Source of the DNA: Bacteriovorax stolpii
GTDB taxonomy: Bacteria; Bdellovibrionota; Bacteriovoracia; Bacteriovoracales; Bacteriovoracaceae
Reading direction: 5' to 3'
NCBI GenBank assembly: GCA_945883845.1
Contig: CAMCYI010000024.1
Coordinates: forward strand, 1-45,854
Length of the DNA: 45,854 bases
Positions within the stretch are counted from its first letter, which is position 1; the number at the start of each line of letters is the position of its first letter. Under the pieces are notes generated by a model. That model was given only the letters and a program-made list of their open reading frames with translations, did not search any database and had not been told where the DNA came from. The translations under genes were made by a program, and so were the position numbers. Shown here one piece after another: positions 1-7,293 of this stretch.

Positions 1-773
1 TGTACGCAGCTCAATATCAGGAAGTTTGTGTCCTAAACGCCGGAGATGCTAACGGAACAGTTTCAGCTACGGGATGTGCAGAGATCACGAGTGGGAATGT
101 GACATACGATCAGGACTGCAGTTGTAAGGCGACGAACTCATGTTTCTCCACCACTGTTTCCAGTTATAACCCTCAATTCAGTCTCGGCAAAAACTTCATG
201 GACTCAGCTAACAAAGGGTTCGACCTGGTTGAAGCTGGGACAATGAATGAAGGAGCACTCGGAGCTTTTGGAACTGCCAACAATGCTCTCTATAATCGAG
301 TAAAAGATAAAATAAATACCAGTAAAGTTCCTCGTGTGAAGCTGACCGATGACCAGAAGAAAAACGCTGCGGCCTTAAGCCAGATTGCTCCTCCAGCAGT
401 GGCAGCACTTGCAGCTGCGAGTGATGCGGGCTCCCCTGCTTCCGGCGGTCTCATGGATTCCGGAACAGCAGCGGCCTTAAGTAAAGTGCCTGAGAGTATG
501 AGAAAGAGTCTTGAAGCAGAAATTAGCGGGAACTATTCTTCATCAGGTGGTTCAAATAATACGAACGCTGTAGCTCAAGAACCTACATTCGCTTTTCCTA
601 AAATGGGAGACGAAGCAGCAGCACAGAATGGATCCGAAGTCGTGAGTTTCGCTCAGAGAGCTGTCGATGGGGCCGAGGTTTCAAACCGTCCTGAAACTCC
701 GATCTTCGATATCATCTCGAACAGGTATCGTGCCTCAGGCTGGAACCGTGTCCAGCAGGTTGAAGTTCCTTAG
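1..773 (+). CDS. Exported-type hypothetical protein, 5' end missing
   Basis: The reading frame is already open at position 3 and runs without a stop to TAG at 771-773, so the gene starts before the window; a GTG at 99 is only an internal codon. The visible 256 residues begin with a Cys-containing segment (Cys in QEVC, TGC, DCSC, NSC) that suggests disulfides and therefore an extracytoplasmic location. An Ala-rich and then Ser/Gly/Asn-rich low-complexity region follows (for example SSSGGSNNTN). I do not recognise the family. Its stop overlaps the stop of the convergent rpiB gene by four bases. That this is a real gene is fairly certain; its function is unknown. Confidence 0.7.
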   Translation, partial: YAAQYQEVCVLNAGDANGTVSATGCAEITSGNVTYDQDCSCKATNSCFSTTVSSYNPQFSLGKNFMDSANKGFDLVEAGTMNEGALGAFGTANNALYNRVKDKINTSKVPRVKLTDDQKKNAAALSQIAPPAVAALAAASDAGSPASGGLMDSGTAAALSKVPESMRKSLEAEISGNYSSSGGSNNTNAVAQEPTFAFPKMGDEAAAQNGSEVVSFAQRAVDGAEVSNRPETPIFDIISNRYRASGWNRVQQVEVP

Positions 774-1201
774 CAACCTAACTGATCGAACAGATCCACA
801 CGTGTTTTATGCCTGCCACCTTCGAAAGGTGTCGTGAGAAATACATCCACCATTTTTTTCATATGATCGACAGGAGTTTTTCTTCCGGCGAGACAGATGA
901 CATTGGCATCGTTGTGGAGGCGGGTCATCTTCGCATCGTCTTCGTCGCGGCAGAGGGCCGCACGGATGCCTTTAAAGCGGTTTGCGGTCATCGAGACGCC
1001 TATGCCTGAACCGCACAGAAGTACGCCAGGCACCTTCTCTTTCAAGACGTTTTCCACAAGCGCTTTGGCCCAATCTGGGTAGTTCGTAGAATCTGCCGAA
1101 TGTGTACCGAGATCGATAACTTCGTAGCTTTTCTTAAGGTGTTCAACGAGAGCGTTTTTTTCATTGAAAGCTGCGTGGTCAGAAGCAATAAAAATTTTCA
1201 T
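770..1201 (-). CDS. rpiB: Ribose-5-phosphate isomerase B
   Basis: This enzyme interconverts ribose 5-phosphate and ribulose 5-phosphate in the non-oxidative pentose phosphate pathway (cytoplasm). The 143-residue product has the RpiB/LacAB layout: N-terminal IASDHA with Asp8 and His9, the GVLLCGSGIG loop with the catalytic Cys63, the MTANR segment after it, and the HNDANV...GR phosphate-site region near residues 96-107. The ATG at 1201 is preferred over the in-frame GTG and TTG just upstream because AGGAG lies five bases before it. It is last in a minus-strand series after ahcY and the ompA-like gene, and a terminator hairpin sits immediately upstream of its ribosome binding site. Length and motifs match the family well. 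Confidence 0.95.
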   Translation of the reverse strand: MKIFIASDHAAFNEKNALVEHLKKSYEVIDLGTHSADSTNYPDWAKALVENVLKEKVPGVLLCGSGIGVSMTANRFKGIRAALCRDEDDAKMTRLHNDANVICLAGRKTPVDHMKKMVDVFLTTPFEGGRHKTRVDLFDQLGC

Positions 1202-1210
1202 CAACACTCC

Positions 1211-1239
1211 TAAAAAGAAGAAGGGCCCGAAGGCCCTTC
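1211..1239 (-). terminator. UUCG-tetraloop terminator between ompA-like gene and rpiB
   Basis: Read on the minus strand, an 8-bp perfect stem (arms 1232-1239 and 1220-1227) closes a TTCG tetraloop and is followed by a T-rich tract (CTTCTTTTT). That is a textbook intrinsic terminator for the upstream OmpA-like gene. The T tract runs straight into the AGGAG of rpiB, so readthrough would decide how much rpiB is made from upstream promoters. Confidence 0.85.
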
Positions 1240-1248
1240 ATAGAAAAA

Positions 1249-2298
1249 TTATTCTTCGATAACGGCCATCACGCGGCGGTTTTCAGAACGACCTTCAGCT
1301 GTCTTGTTATCAGCAACTGGTTTGTCAGCTCCGTATCCTGTCGAGTGAAGACGATCAGCACTGATCTTTGAAGCATTGATCAGGTAATTTTTAACAGCGT
1401 CTGCACGTAGCTGAGAAAGGGCCTGGTTTTTTGCAGGAACACCAGAACTGTCAGTGTGACCTTGAATTTCAGCTTTTGTTTGTGGATGCTCGTTGAGGAA
1501 GGCTGCAAGTTCATCAATTTTTGCATGAGAAGCAGCAGACAGAGTCGAGCTTCCAGAAGCAAAGAGAACTTCTACTTGAATATGAGCTTTCTCTTCAGCG
1601 ACACATCCGTAAGCATTGACCACAGCTCCAGCGGCAGAATTTGGACATTTATCTTTTGAATCAGAAATTCCATCATTATCGGAGTCCATATCAACTGGTT
1701 TTGCAGCTGCCATCGGAGCAGCTTTAGGAGTTTCTTTTTTCTCGCAAGATTCGCCGCAATCGAAGAACCATGTGAGGTTGACCTGGGGAATGACAGCGAC
1801 GAGATTTCCAGCTCCGTTATCACGATCCTGGATCGCATTATTGACGTACTTAACAGCGACATCGAACGATCCAACGAGATTGTGAGTGATTGAGTATTCA
1901 ATTCCTCCACGCGCCTGAATCAGCATACGAAGATAGTCAGCGTCACCTTTGAGTTTTGTGTAGTTAATGAGACCAGCACCAGCTCCGAAAGTTGGAGTCA
2001 TTCGGCTTGTCGCATTTACACGACGGAGCCAAAGGATGCTGTATTGATCCGCCATCGATTTTGATTTCGCAAGATCAGTACGATCCCAACCAAGAGAAAG
2101 TGAATCAGCAGAAGTCAGCCCGTAACGAGCATGAAGATTAAAGACCTGTCCTGTTTTATCACCTGTATCTGTACCAGTTTTAAAAGTCGGAATTTCAAAT
2201 CCGTATCCACCACCGATACCAATTCTCTTTGCATAGTCATAAGACTCTGCGTGAGCAACTGCAGTCAGTGCGAGTAAAAATACAATGAAGCGTTTCAT
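1249..2298 (-). CDS. OmpA-family outer-membrane protein with peptidoglycan-binding C-terminus
   Basis: This is probably an outer-membrane beta-barrel tethered to the cell wall. The 349-residue product starts with a cleavable signal peptide (MKRFIVFLLALTAVAHA). A barrel-like region of alternating hydrophobic and aromatic residues follows to about residue 200, then a calcium-binding thrombospondin type 3-like linker (DSDNDGISDSKDKCP), then an OmpA/MotB domain with the signatures FASGSSTL, IQGHTDSSG and the SENRRV end motif. The ATG at 2298 has GGAG upstream and puts the signal peptide at the N-terminus; the frame continues upstream into ahcY, but that extension is spurious. A terminator hairpin lies between ahcY and this start. 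The family is clear; a specific ligand cannot be assigned. Confidence 0.92.
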   Translation of the reverse strand: MKRFIVFLLALTAVAHAESYDYAKRIGIGGGYGFEIPTFKTGTDTGDKTGQVFNLHARYGLTSADSLSLGWDRTDLAKSKSMADQYSILWLRRVNATSRMTPTFGAGAGLINYTKLKGDADYLRMLIQARGGIEYSITHNLVGSFDVAVKYVNNAIQDRDNGAGNLVAVIPQVNLTWFFDCGESCEKKETPKAAPMAAAKPVDMDSDNDGISDSKDKCPNSAAGAVVNAYGCVAEEKAHIQVEVLFASGSSTLSAASHAKIDELAAFLNEHPQTKAEIQGHTDSSGVPAKNQALSQLRADAVKNYLINASKISADRLHSTGYGADKPVADNKTAEGRSENRRVMAVIEE

Positions 2299-2303
2299 AA
2301 ATT

Positions 2304-2333
2304 CTCCAAAAAGAAAGGGCCCCGAAGGGCCCT
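2304..2333 (-). terminator. UUCG-tetraloop terminator after ahcY
   Basis: On the minus strand a 7-bp GC-rich stem (2327-2333 with 2316-2322) closes a TTCG tetraloop and is followed by TTTCTTTTT. It sits in the 40-base gap between the ahcY stop and the OmpA-like start. The OmpA-like gene therefore has little room for its own promoter downstream of this hairpin and may depend on readthrough or on a promoter inside ahcY. Confidence 0.85.
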
Positions 2334-2338
2334 GTTTA

Positions 2339-3679
2339 TTAGTAGCGATAATACTCTGGCTTGTATGGTCCTGAAGCAGGAACTCCAAGATACTCGGACT
2401 GTACAGGAGTGAGTACATCCAGCTCAACTCCAATTTTCTTAAGATGAAGACGAGCAACTTTCTCATCTAGATGCTTAGGCAGCATATAAACTTTCTTCTC
2501 GTAAGATTTTGCGTTACCCCAAAGTTCAAGCTGGGCCAGAACCTGATTTGTGAATGAGGCACTCATCACGAAACTTGGGTGACCAGTAGCACATCCAAGA
2601 TTCACGAGACGGCCTTCAGCAAGAACGATCACTTGTTTGTTGTTATCGAGAGTGTAAAGGTCAACTTGCGGCTTCACTGTATCTTTTGTGTGGCCATAGT
2701 TTTTGTTCAACCATGCCATGTCAATTTCGATATCAAAGTGACCAATGTTACAAACGATCGTCTTGTCCTTCATGGCGAGGAAGTGTTTCCCGTTGATGAT
2801 GTCTTTACAACCAGTCGTAGTAACAACGATGTCCGCTTCTTTAACGGCGTCATCCATCTTCTTCACTTCGTAACCTTCCATAGCGGCCTGAAGAGCGCAG
2901 ATAGGATCGATTTCTGTGACGATTACACGAGCGCCGGCGCCTTTGAGGGAATCAGCAGATCCCTTACCAACGTCACCGAATCCGGCAACAACAGCAACTT
3001 TACCTGCCATCATCACGTCAGTCGCGCGGCGAATAGCATCAACACATGATTCGCGACAGCCGTATTTGTTATCGAATTTTGATTTTGTAACAGAGTCGTT
3101 TACGTTGATACATGGAACAGGGAGCTTCCCTTGTTTCTCAAGATCGTAAAGACGGTGAACACCCGTCGTTGTTTCTTCTGAGATACCTTTGATCCCTTTG
3201 TAGAGCTCAGGGTATTTAGAGAGAACCATCTCAGTTAAGTCACCACCATCATCGAGGATCATATTCAGAGGCTCTTTCTTCTCACCGAAGAAGATCGTCT
3301 CATCAATACACCAGTTAAACTCTTCTTCATTCATACCTTTCCAGGCATAGACAGGGATTCCAGCAGCAGCAATCGCAGCAGCAGCATGGTCCTGAGTAGA
3401 GAAGATGTTGCATGATGACCATGTAACGTCAGCACCAAGCTCAACAAGAGTCTCGATCAAAACTGCAGTCTGGATTGTCATGTGGAGGCAGCCAGCGATG
3501 CGTGCACCTTTCAGTGGCTTCGTCTTTCCGAATTCTTCGCGAAGAGACATGAGTCCTGGCATTTCGGCTTCAGCAAGCTTAATTTCCTTGCGGCCCCAAT
3601 CAGCAAGGCTGATATCTTTAACTTTATACTTGAGACGTGTTGAGTTTCCGTAGGCACCCTGTGAAAAAGTAGCTTTCAT
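2339..3679 (-). CDS. ahcY: Adenosylhomocysteinase (S-adenosylhomocysteine hydrolase)
   Basis: AhcY hydrolyses S-adenosylhomocysteine to adenosine and homocysteine, clearing the inhibitory by-product of SAM-dependent methylation; it is a cytosolic NAD-dependent tetramer. The 446-residue product shows the substrate-domain motif [13 protein letters not shown], the [16 protein letters not shown] region, the NAD-binding glycine loop [12 protein letters not shown], and the canonical [10 protein letters not shown]-terminus that reaches into the neighbouring subunit. The ATG at 3679 is chosen because AAAGGA lies about seven bases upstream; a TTG two codons earlier is too close to it. It is first in a minus-strand series with the OmpA-like gene and rpiB, and is divergent from the rRNA methyltransferase gene. 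I saw no convincing SAH riboswitch in its short leader. Confidence 0.97.
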   Translation of the reverse strand: MKATFSQGAYGNSTRLKYKVKDISLADWGRKEIKLAEAEMPGLMSLREEFGKTKPLKGARIAGCLHMTIQTAVLIETLVELGADVTWSSCNIFSTQDHAAAAIAAAGIPVYAWKGMNEEEFNWCIDETIFFGEKKEPLNMILDDGGDLTEMVLSKYPELYKGIKGISEETTTGVHRLYDLEKQGKLPVPCINVNDSVTKSKFDNKYGCRESCVDAIRRATDVMMAGKVAVVAGFGDVGKGSADSLKGAGARVIVTEIDPICALQAAMEGYEVKKMDDAVKEADIVVTTTGCKDIINGKHFLAMKDKTIVCNIGHFDIEIDMAWLNKNYGHTKDTVKPQVDLYTLDNNKQVIVLAEGRLVNLGCATGHPSFVMSASFTNQVLAQLELWGNAKSYEKKVYMLPKHLDEKVARLHLKKIGVELDVLTPVQSEYLGVPASGPYKPEYYRY

Positions 3680-3812
3680 AGACAATTCCTTTCCTAACCT
3701 AAAGAGGTCTGGTAATTAAAACTTCAAATTTCTAATGGGCATAAACTAGCACTCTTTGACCCCTTTTCTCAAGGGAATGCTGTTTCCGTTCAGCTATTAT
3801 CCAAGGTTTTGT

Positions 3813-5051
3813 ATGAAAAAATATCGCTTCGAGTACTTTGCTTCGTGCCCCAACGGGCTTGAAGAGCTTTTACACACTGAAATCCTGACTTTAGGGGCCA
3901 AAACAGCAAAGGTTCACAGGGGCGGGGTGTACTTTGAATCCTTCCACGAAATTGCCTTAAAAGTAGTCTTGTATTCCAGAGTCGCCAGCAGGGTTTTTAA
4001 ATATATTCAGTCATTTGAAATGATTAACGAGAAAGACTATTACCTGGAAGCGACTGAAGTGAAGTGGGAAACCCTGATGGATCTGGGCCACACATTTCGC
4101 CTCACAACGATTTTTGGAGATCTTCCTGGTGAGCGTGAAGAGTTTCGAAATTCTCAATTTGCAAACCTTAAACTCAAAGATGCCATTGTCGATTACTTCA
4201 GACACCACGAAGGTGAACGTCCGAGTATTGATCGCGACTACCCTCAGGTCACATTCCTTGCACGCATTGACCGCGGAGTTGAGAAGCCCTACATGTGCAC
4301 TTTGATGTACGACCTGTGTGGCGAACCTCTGCATATGCGTGGTTACAGCGTTAACCGTACTGAAGCTCCTATTAAAGAAAATCTCGCCGCCGGGATTATC
4401 CAGTTGATGAGATGGAATCCTGAAACAGAGGGATTCATCGATGCATTTTGTGGTTCGGGAACTTTTGTCATTGAAGCTGCCCTCATCGCTGCAAAAATCC
4501 CCCCAAGCTATTTACGTATGAAAAAATATCTCGAAAAGCCTGGATACCATCTCTGGACGTTTCAAAACCTTCCATGGCTCACCGAGGACAAAGAGCTTCA
4601 GGGCCATTTTGAAATTCTGATTAAACAGATCACAAAAGAGACTGAAGACGGCATGGCCAAACTTCGCGACATGCGCGGCCGTATTATCGGAAGTGACATT
4701 GCTGAATACGCCATTCATTCTGCCAAAGATAATCTTCGCAAGGCCGGACTTGATGCCATGATTGACGTTCACCGAGGAGATGCACTTGAAAGTACTCCTC
4801 CGACGGAGAAATCTCTTTTCCTTAGTAATCCTCCTTACGGAGAGCGACTTGAATTTGGCGAAGAGGAAAGACTTAAGGCCCTTTATAAAGGAATCGGAGA
4901 TCACTGGAAGAAGGCCTATAAAGGTCATCGGGCAGGAATTTTCACTGGTAATCTTGCGATGCTGAAGTCTGTCGGTCTCAAGACGTCTAAAAAGCATATT
5001 CTGTTCAACGGCGACATTGAATGTCGACTTGCTGAATACGATCTCTATTGA
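3813..5051 (+). CDS. THUMP-domain 23S rRNA (guanine-N2) methyltransferase, RlmL N-module type
   Basis: Predicted SAM-dependent methyltransferase that modifies a guanine in 23S rRNA. The 412-residue protein has an N-terminal THUMP region (about residues 1-160), then a Rossmann-like methyltransferase of the UPF0020 family with FIDAFCGSGTFVIEAAL as the SAM-binding motif I, IIGSDI as motif II, and LSNPPYGERL as the catalytic NPPY motif. Length fits the free-standing form of the RlmL N-terminal half; the RlmK half found in some gamma-proteobacteria is absent. The ATG at 3813 gives the usual MKKYRFEYFASC start and has AAGG upstream; an earlier in-frame ATG at 3756 would add an unlikely 19 residues. 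The exact target base cannot be told from sequence alone. Confidence 0.85.
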   Translation: MKKYRFEYFASCPNGLEELLHTEILTLGAKTAKVHRGGVYFESFHEIALKVVLYSRVASRVFKYIQSFEMINEKDYYLEATEVKWETLMDLGHTFRLTTIFGDLPGEREEFRNSQFANLKLKDAIVDYFRHHEGERPSIDRDYPQVTFLARIDRGVEKPYMCTLMYDLCGEPLHMRGYSVNRTEAPIKENLAAGIIQLMRWNPETEGFIDAFCGSGTFVIEAALIAAKIPPSYLRMKKYLEKPGYHLWTFQNLPWLTEDKELQGHFEILIKQITKETEDGMAKLRDMRGRIIGSDIAEYAIHSAKDNLRKAGLDAMIDVHRGDALESTPPTEKSLFLSNPPYGERLEFGEEERLKALYKGIGDHWKKAYKGHRAGIFTGNLAMLKSVGLKTSKKHILFNGDIECRLAEYDLY

Positions 5052-5054
5052 ATA

Positions 5055-5726
5055 TTAAAATTCTTTTTTCTGAATGAGGACATGGTCATCGCGAATGCGA
5101 ATGGCATGGTCCCATTTTTCGATTTTAGGCTTAAGATTTGTGATGTGAGTGTTGATGGTTCCAGGCTTCACACTCTCTTCGCCCCAGATCATTTTGATAA
5201 GGTTCGCACGGGTGACAAATTCCGGAAAACTTCTGAGAAGAATTCCCAGGATTCTCATTTCAAGCATCGTAATGCTTTGAACTTCATGTCCGATTGTGAG
5301 CTCCAAAGATTCAAAATCAAGCTGCATGTTTCCCAAATCGAGACGGGTCGAGCGCTGCTGATAAAGTTTAATCTTATTCACCAGTCGCAAAATTAATTCA
5401 TCACTTCTGATTTCGCGGGAAAGGAAATCAACTGCACCACTTTGATAAGAGCGCACTTTTGTTTCATCAGAAAGATCACCCGAGATAAAGAAAATCGGGC
5501 AACCATTATAGCGTGAATGATCTGCAATTCTTTTATAGAGTTCATGTCCATCCATTTTCGGCATGTGAACATCAAGAATTATGGCGTGCGGGGTGTGCTC
5601 TTTAAGGAGAACTTCATACAGTCGGGCATCGTGACAACCTATCACTTCAAACTGATCTTCCAAAAGCTCGCCGTAGCATTCAATATTGGCAATCTGATCG
5701 TCGAAATAAATCAGTTTCCATTTCAC
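5055..5726 (-). CDS. OmpR-like response regulator, downstream copy of a tandem pair
   Basis: The 223-residue protein has a receiver domain (about 1-118) followed by a winged-helix DNA-binding domain (about 130-220) of the Trans_reg_C type. In the receiver the acidic pair D9 D10, phospho-acceptor D52 (in ILDVHMPKMDG) and switch Ser82 are present, but the nearly invariant Lys-Pro near the end is Arg104-Glu105 (in FLSREI). It overlaps the stop of the upstream paralogue by four bases (ATGA), so the two are translationally coupled. No histidine kinase is adjacent; the only kinase in the window is at 42000-44129. Target genes are unknown. The two regulators share length, architecture and local motifs such as NGCPI and GAVDF, pointing to tandem duplication. 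Confidence 0.9.
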   Translation of the reverse strand: MKWKLIYFDDQIANIECYGELLEDQFEVIGCHDARLYEVLLKEHTPHAIILDVHMPKMDGHELYKRIADHSRYNGCPIFFISGDLSDETKVRSYQSGAVDFLSREIRSDELILRLVNKIKLYQQRSTRLDLGNMQLDFESLELTIGHEVQSITMLEMRILGILLRSFPEFVTRANLIKMIWGEESVKPGTINTHITNLKPKIEKWDHAIRIRDDHVLIQKKEF

Positions 5727-6403
5727 GCGTGGCCTTCTTTGGACACCAATGTGATGCCGACGTTTTTCTGCATCTGAATTTCATGATCCCAATTAACTAG
5801 CTTCGAATTGAGATTGAAAACATGAGTATGAATCGTAGCATCCAGAACGTGGGCCCCACGCCAGACGGTATCGACAAGAATGTCTCTTGATACCGGATCA
5901 GGATAAGTGCGAAGCAATTTGCAGAGAATTTTCAATTCGATAAAAGTGAGAGGAACTTCTACATTATTCAGATATGTTTTTAAAAGAGTGAGATTTACGT
6001 TGAGAGCTCCAAATTCAATGATGCTCCGGTGTTTCTTAAAAAACTGGATCCTCGACTTGATCCGCACTGCCATCTCTTCTGCAGAAATTTCACGGCTCAT
6101 AAAGTCCACTGCACCCAGGACTAGTGATTTCATTCTGGATTCACTCGACGTATCAGAAGAAATAAAAATGATGGGACAACCGTTATATCCGGGAAGCTGG
6201 ACGAGTTTTTCATAGACTGAAAATCCATCGAGCTTAGGCATGTGAATATCTAAGAGGATTGCTGAATAATCATGTTGAGCAAAACTATCAATTAAATCTT
6301 CATGGCGTGAAAAAGTCTTAGTGTCGAAATCGTCACGGAGTAGAATGCTAATGCACTCAAGATTCAGAGGACTGTCGTCAAGGTATGCGATTTCTGCTTT
6401 CAA
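5723..6403 (-). CDS. OmpR-like response regulator, upstream copy of a tandem pair
   Basis: This 226-residue protein has the same plan as its neighbour: receiver (about 1-118) with D9 D10, phospho-acceptor D52 (in LLDIHMPKLDG), switch Ser82 (in IFISSD), and Arg104 in place of the usual conserved Lys (in FMSREI), followed by a winged-helix domain with the THVFNLNSKL stretch expected in the recognition-helix region. It lies 18 bases downstream of the PD-(D/E)XK-like gene on the same strand and overlaps the next regulator by four bases, so the three probably form one operon. Sensor partner and target are not identifiable. Confidence 0.9.
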   Translation of the reverse strand: MKAEIAYLDDSPLNLECISILLRDDFDTKTFSRHEDLIDSFAQHDYSAILLDIHMPKLDGFSVYEKLVQLPGYNGCPIIFISSDTSSESRMKSLVLGAVDFMSREISAEEMAVRIKSRIQFFKKHRSIIEFGALNVNLTLLKTYLNNVEVPLTFIELKILCKLLRTYPDPVSRDILVDTVWRGAHVLDATIHTHVFNLNSKLVNWDHEIQMQKNVGITLVSKEGHA

Positions 6404-6421
6404 CCTTAACCTCTTAGAGAT

Positions 6422-7246
6422 TTACTTTAATCGATCTTCTAACTTCATTGCGAGCTGTGGGCTGGCAAATTTCATAAGTGCAGTTTTATTAACAACTTTA
6501 TCAAAGTGCTTATCAGACTTACTGAAGAAATATCCTGTGACATCCTGATCTTTCAAAAAGATCGTATGCCCTTTTGTATCAAATTTACGGAGTATAAATT
6601 CTGAGTCGAGGAAGAGGACATCGCGAATGGTGAAGTTCTTCGAGATATACATGATGATGCAATAATCAGAAAGCTCAGCGAGAGACTTTTTGATTTTTAC
6701 GCCCTTCGGCGACGTAGCATCGTGCCAGTGAACTTTCACTTCAACGGTACTTCCGTTCTCCGTCTTAAAATCAAACCCACGCTGAGAAGAAGATTTGATC
6801 TGATGAAGACCAAAAATAATTTTCGCGTACCACTCGCCTAACTGGATCGGAAGATTTTTTCCGTTCATCAGGACCTTATGGTCTTTCAGAATCTGAAAAG
6901 TCTGGTGAACAACTTCTACAGTGTCGAAGATGGCCTTCTGATCTGGAAGATGAAGGATGCCGATGTTCTTCATAACTTTGCTGGAAAGACGTTTATTGAA
7001 CTGAGTTTGATACCAATGATCAAATTCATTCACTTCCAGAAAATCATAGGAACTAAATACGAAGCCTTCGGACTTTAATTGATTGAGGTTTTGAACCTCT
7101 GACAATTCCTTCTGCAAGTAGCTCATCGGAACATATTCACGATCGTTGCTTCCCCGGACAAAGATTGTATCTTTGTCATAGTCGGAACTGCCATGAGTCG
7201 TCCCAGAAAACTTCTGGGCGATCTCATAGACTTTACTTTTTAACAC
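6422..7246 (-). CDS. Uncharacterised protein with a PD-(D/E)XK nuclease-like motif
   Basis: I do not recognise a named family. The central part of this 274-residue protein reads as a restriction-endonuclease-like core: GEWYAKIIFG with Glu138, then GFDF with Asp159, a beta-turn, and VEVKV with Glu169 and Lys171. The order E...D...ExK and the spacing match the PD-(D/E)XK superfamily. The N-terminal 110 and C-terminal 90 residues have no motif I can name. No methyltransferase or specificity gene is nearby, so it is not an ordinary restriction-modification pair. The GTG start at 7246 has AAAGG seven bases upstream. It is followed after 18 bases by two tandem response regulators, probably in one operon. 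Confidence is high for a real gene, moderate for the nuclease fold. Confidence 0.75.
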   Translation of the reverse strand: MLKSKVYEIAQKFSGTTHGSSDYDKDTIFVRGSNDREYVPMSYLQKELSEVQNLNQLKSEGFVFSSYDFLEVNEFDHWYQTQFNKRLSSKVMKNIGILHLPDQKAIFDTVEVVHQTFQILKDHKVLMNGKNLPIQLGEWYAKIIFGLHQIKSSSQRGFDFKTENGSTVEVKVHWHDATSPKGVKIKKSLAELSDYCIIMYISKNFTIRDVLFLDSEFILRKFDTKGHTIFLKDQDVTGYFFSKSDKHFDKVVNKTALMKFASPQLAMKLEDRLK

Positions 7247-7293
7247 GGTGTAACCTTTTAATCTAAATTACACTCAGATTAGCACGGGAGAAC

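Noticed and set aside
3680..3812. Possible SAH riboswitch or other leader element ahead of ahcY
   Set aside because: The space before the divergent methyltransferase gene is short and I could not draw a stable, SAH-riboswitch-like fold with the usual paired elements.
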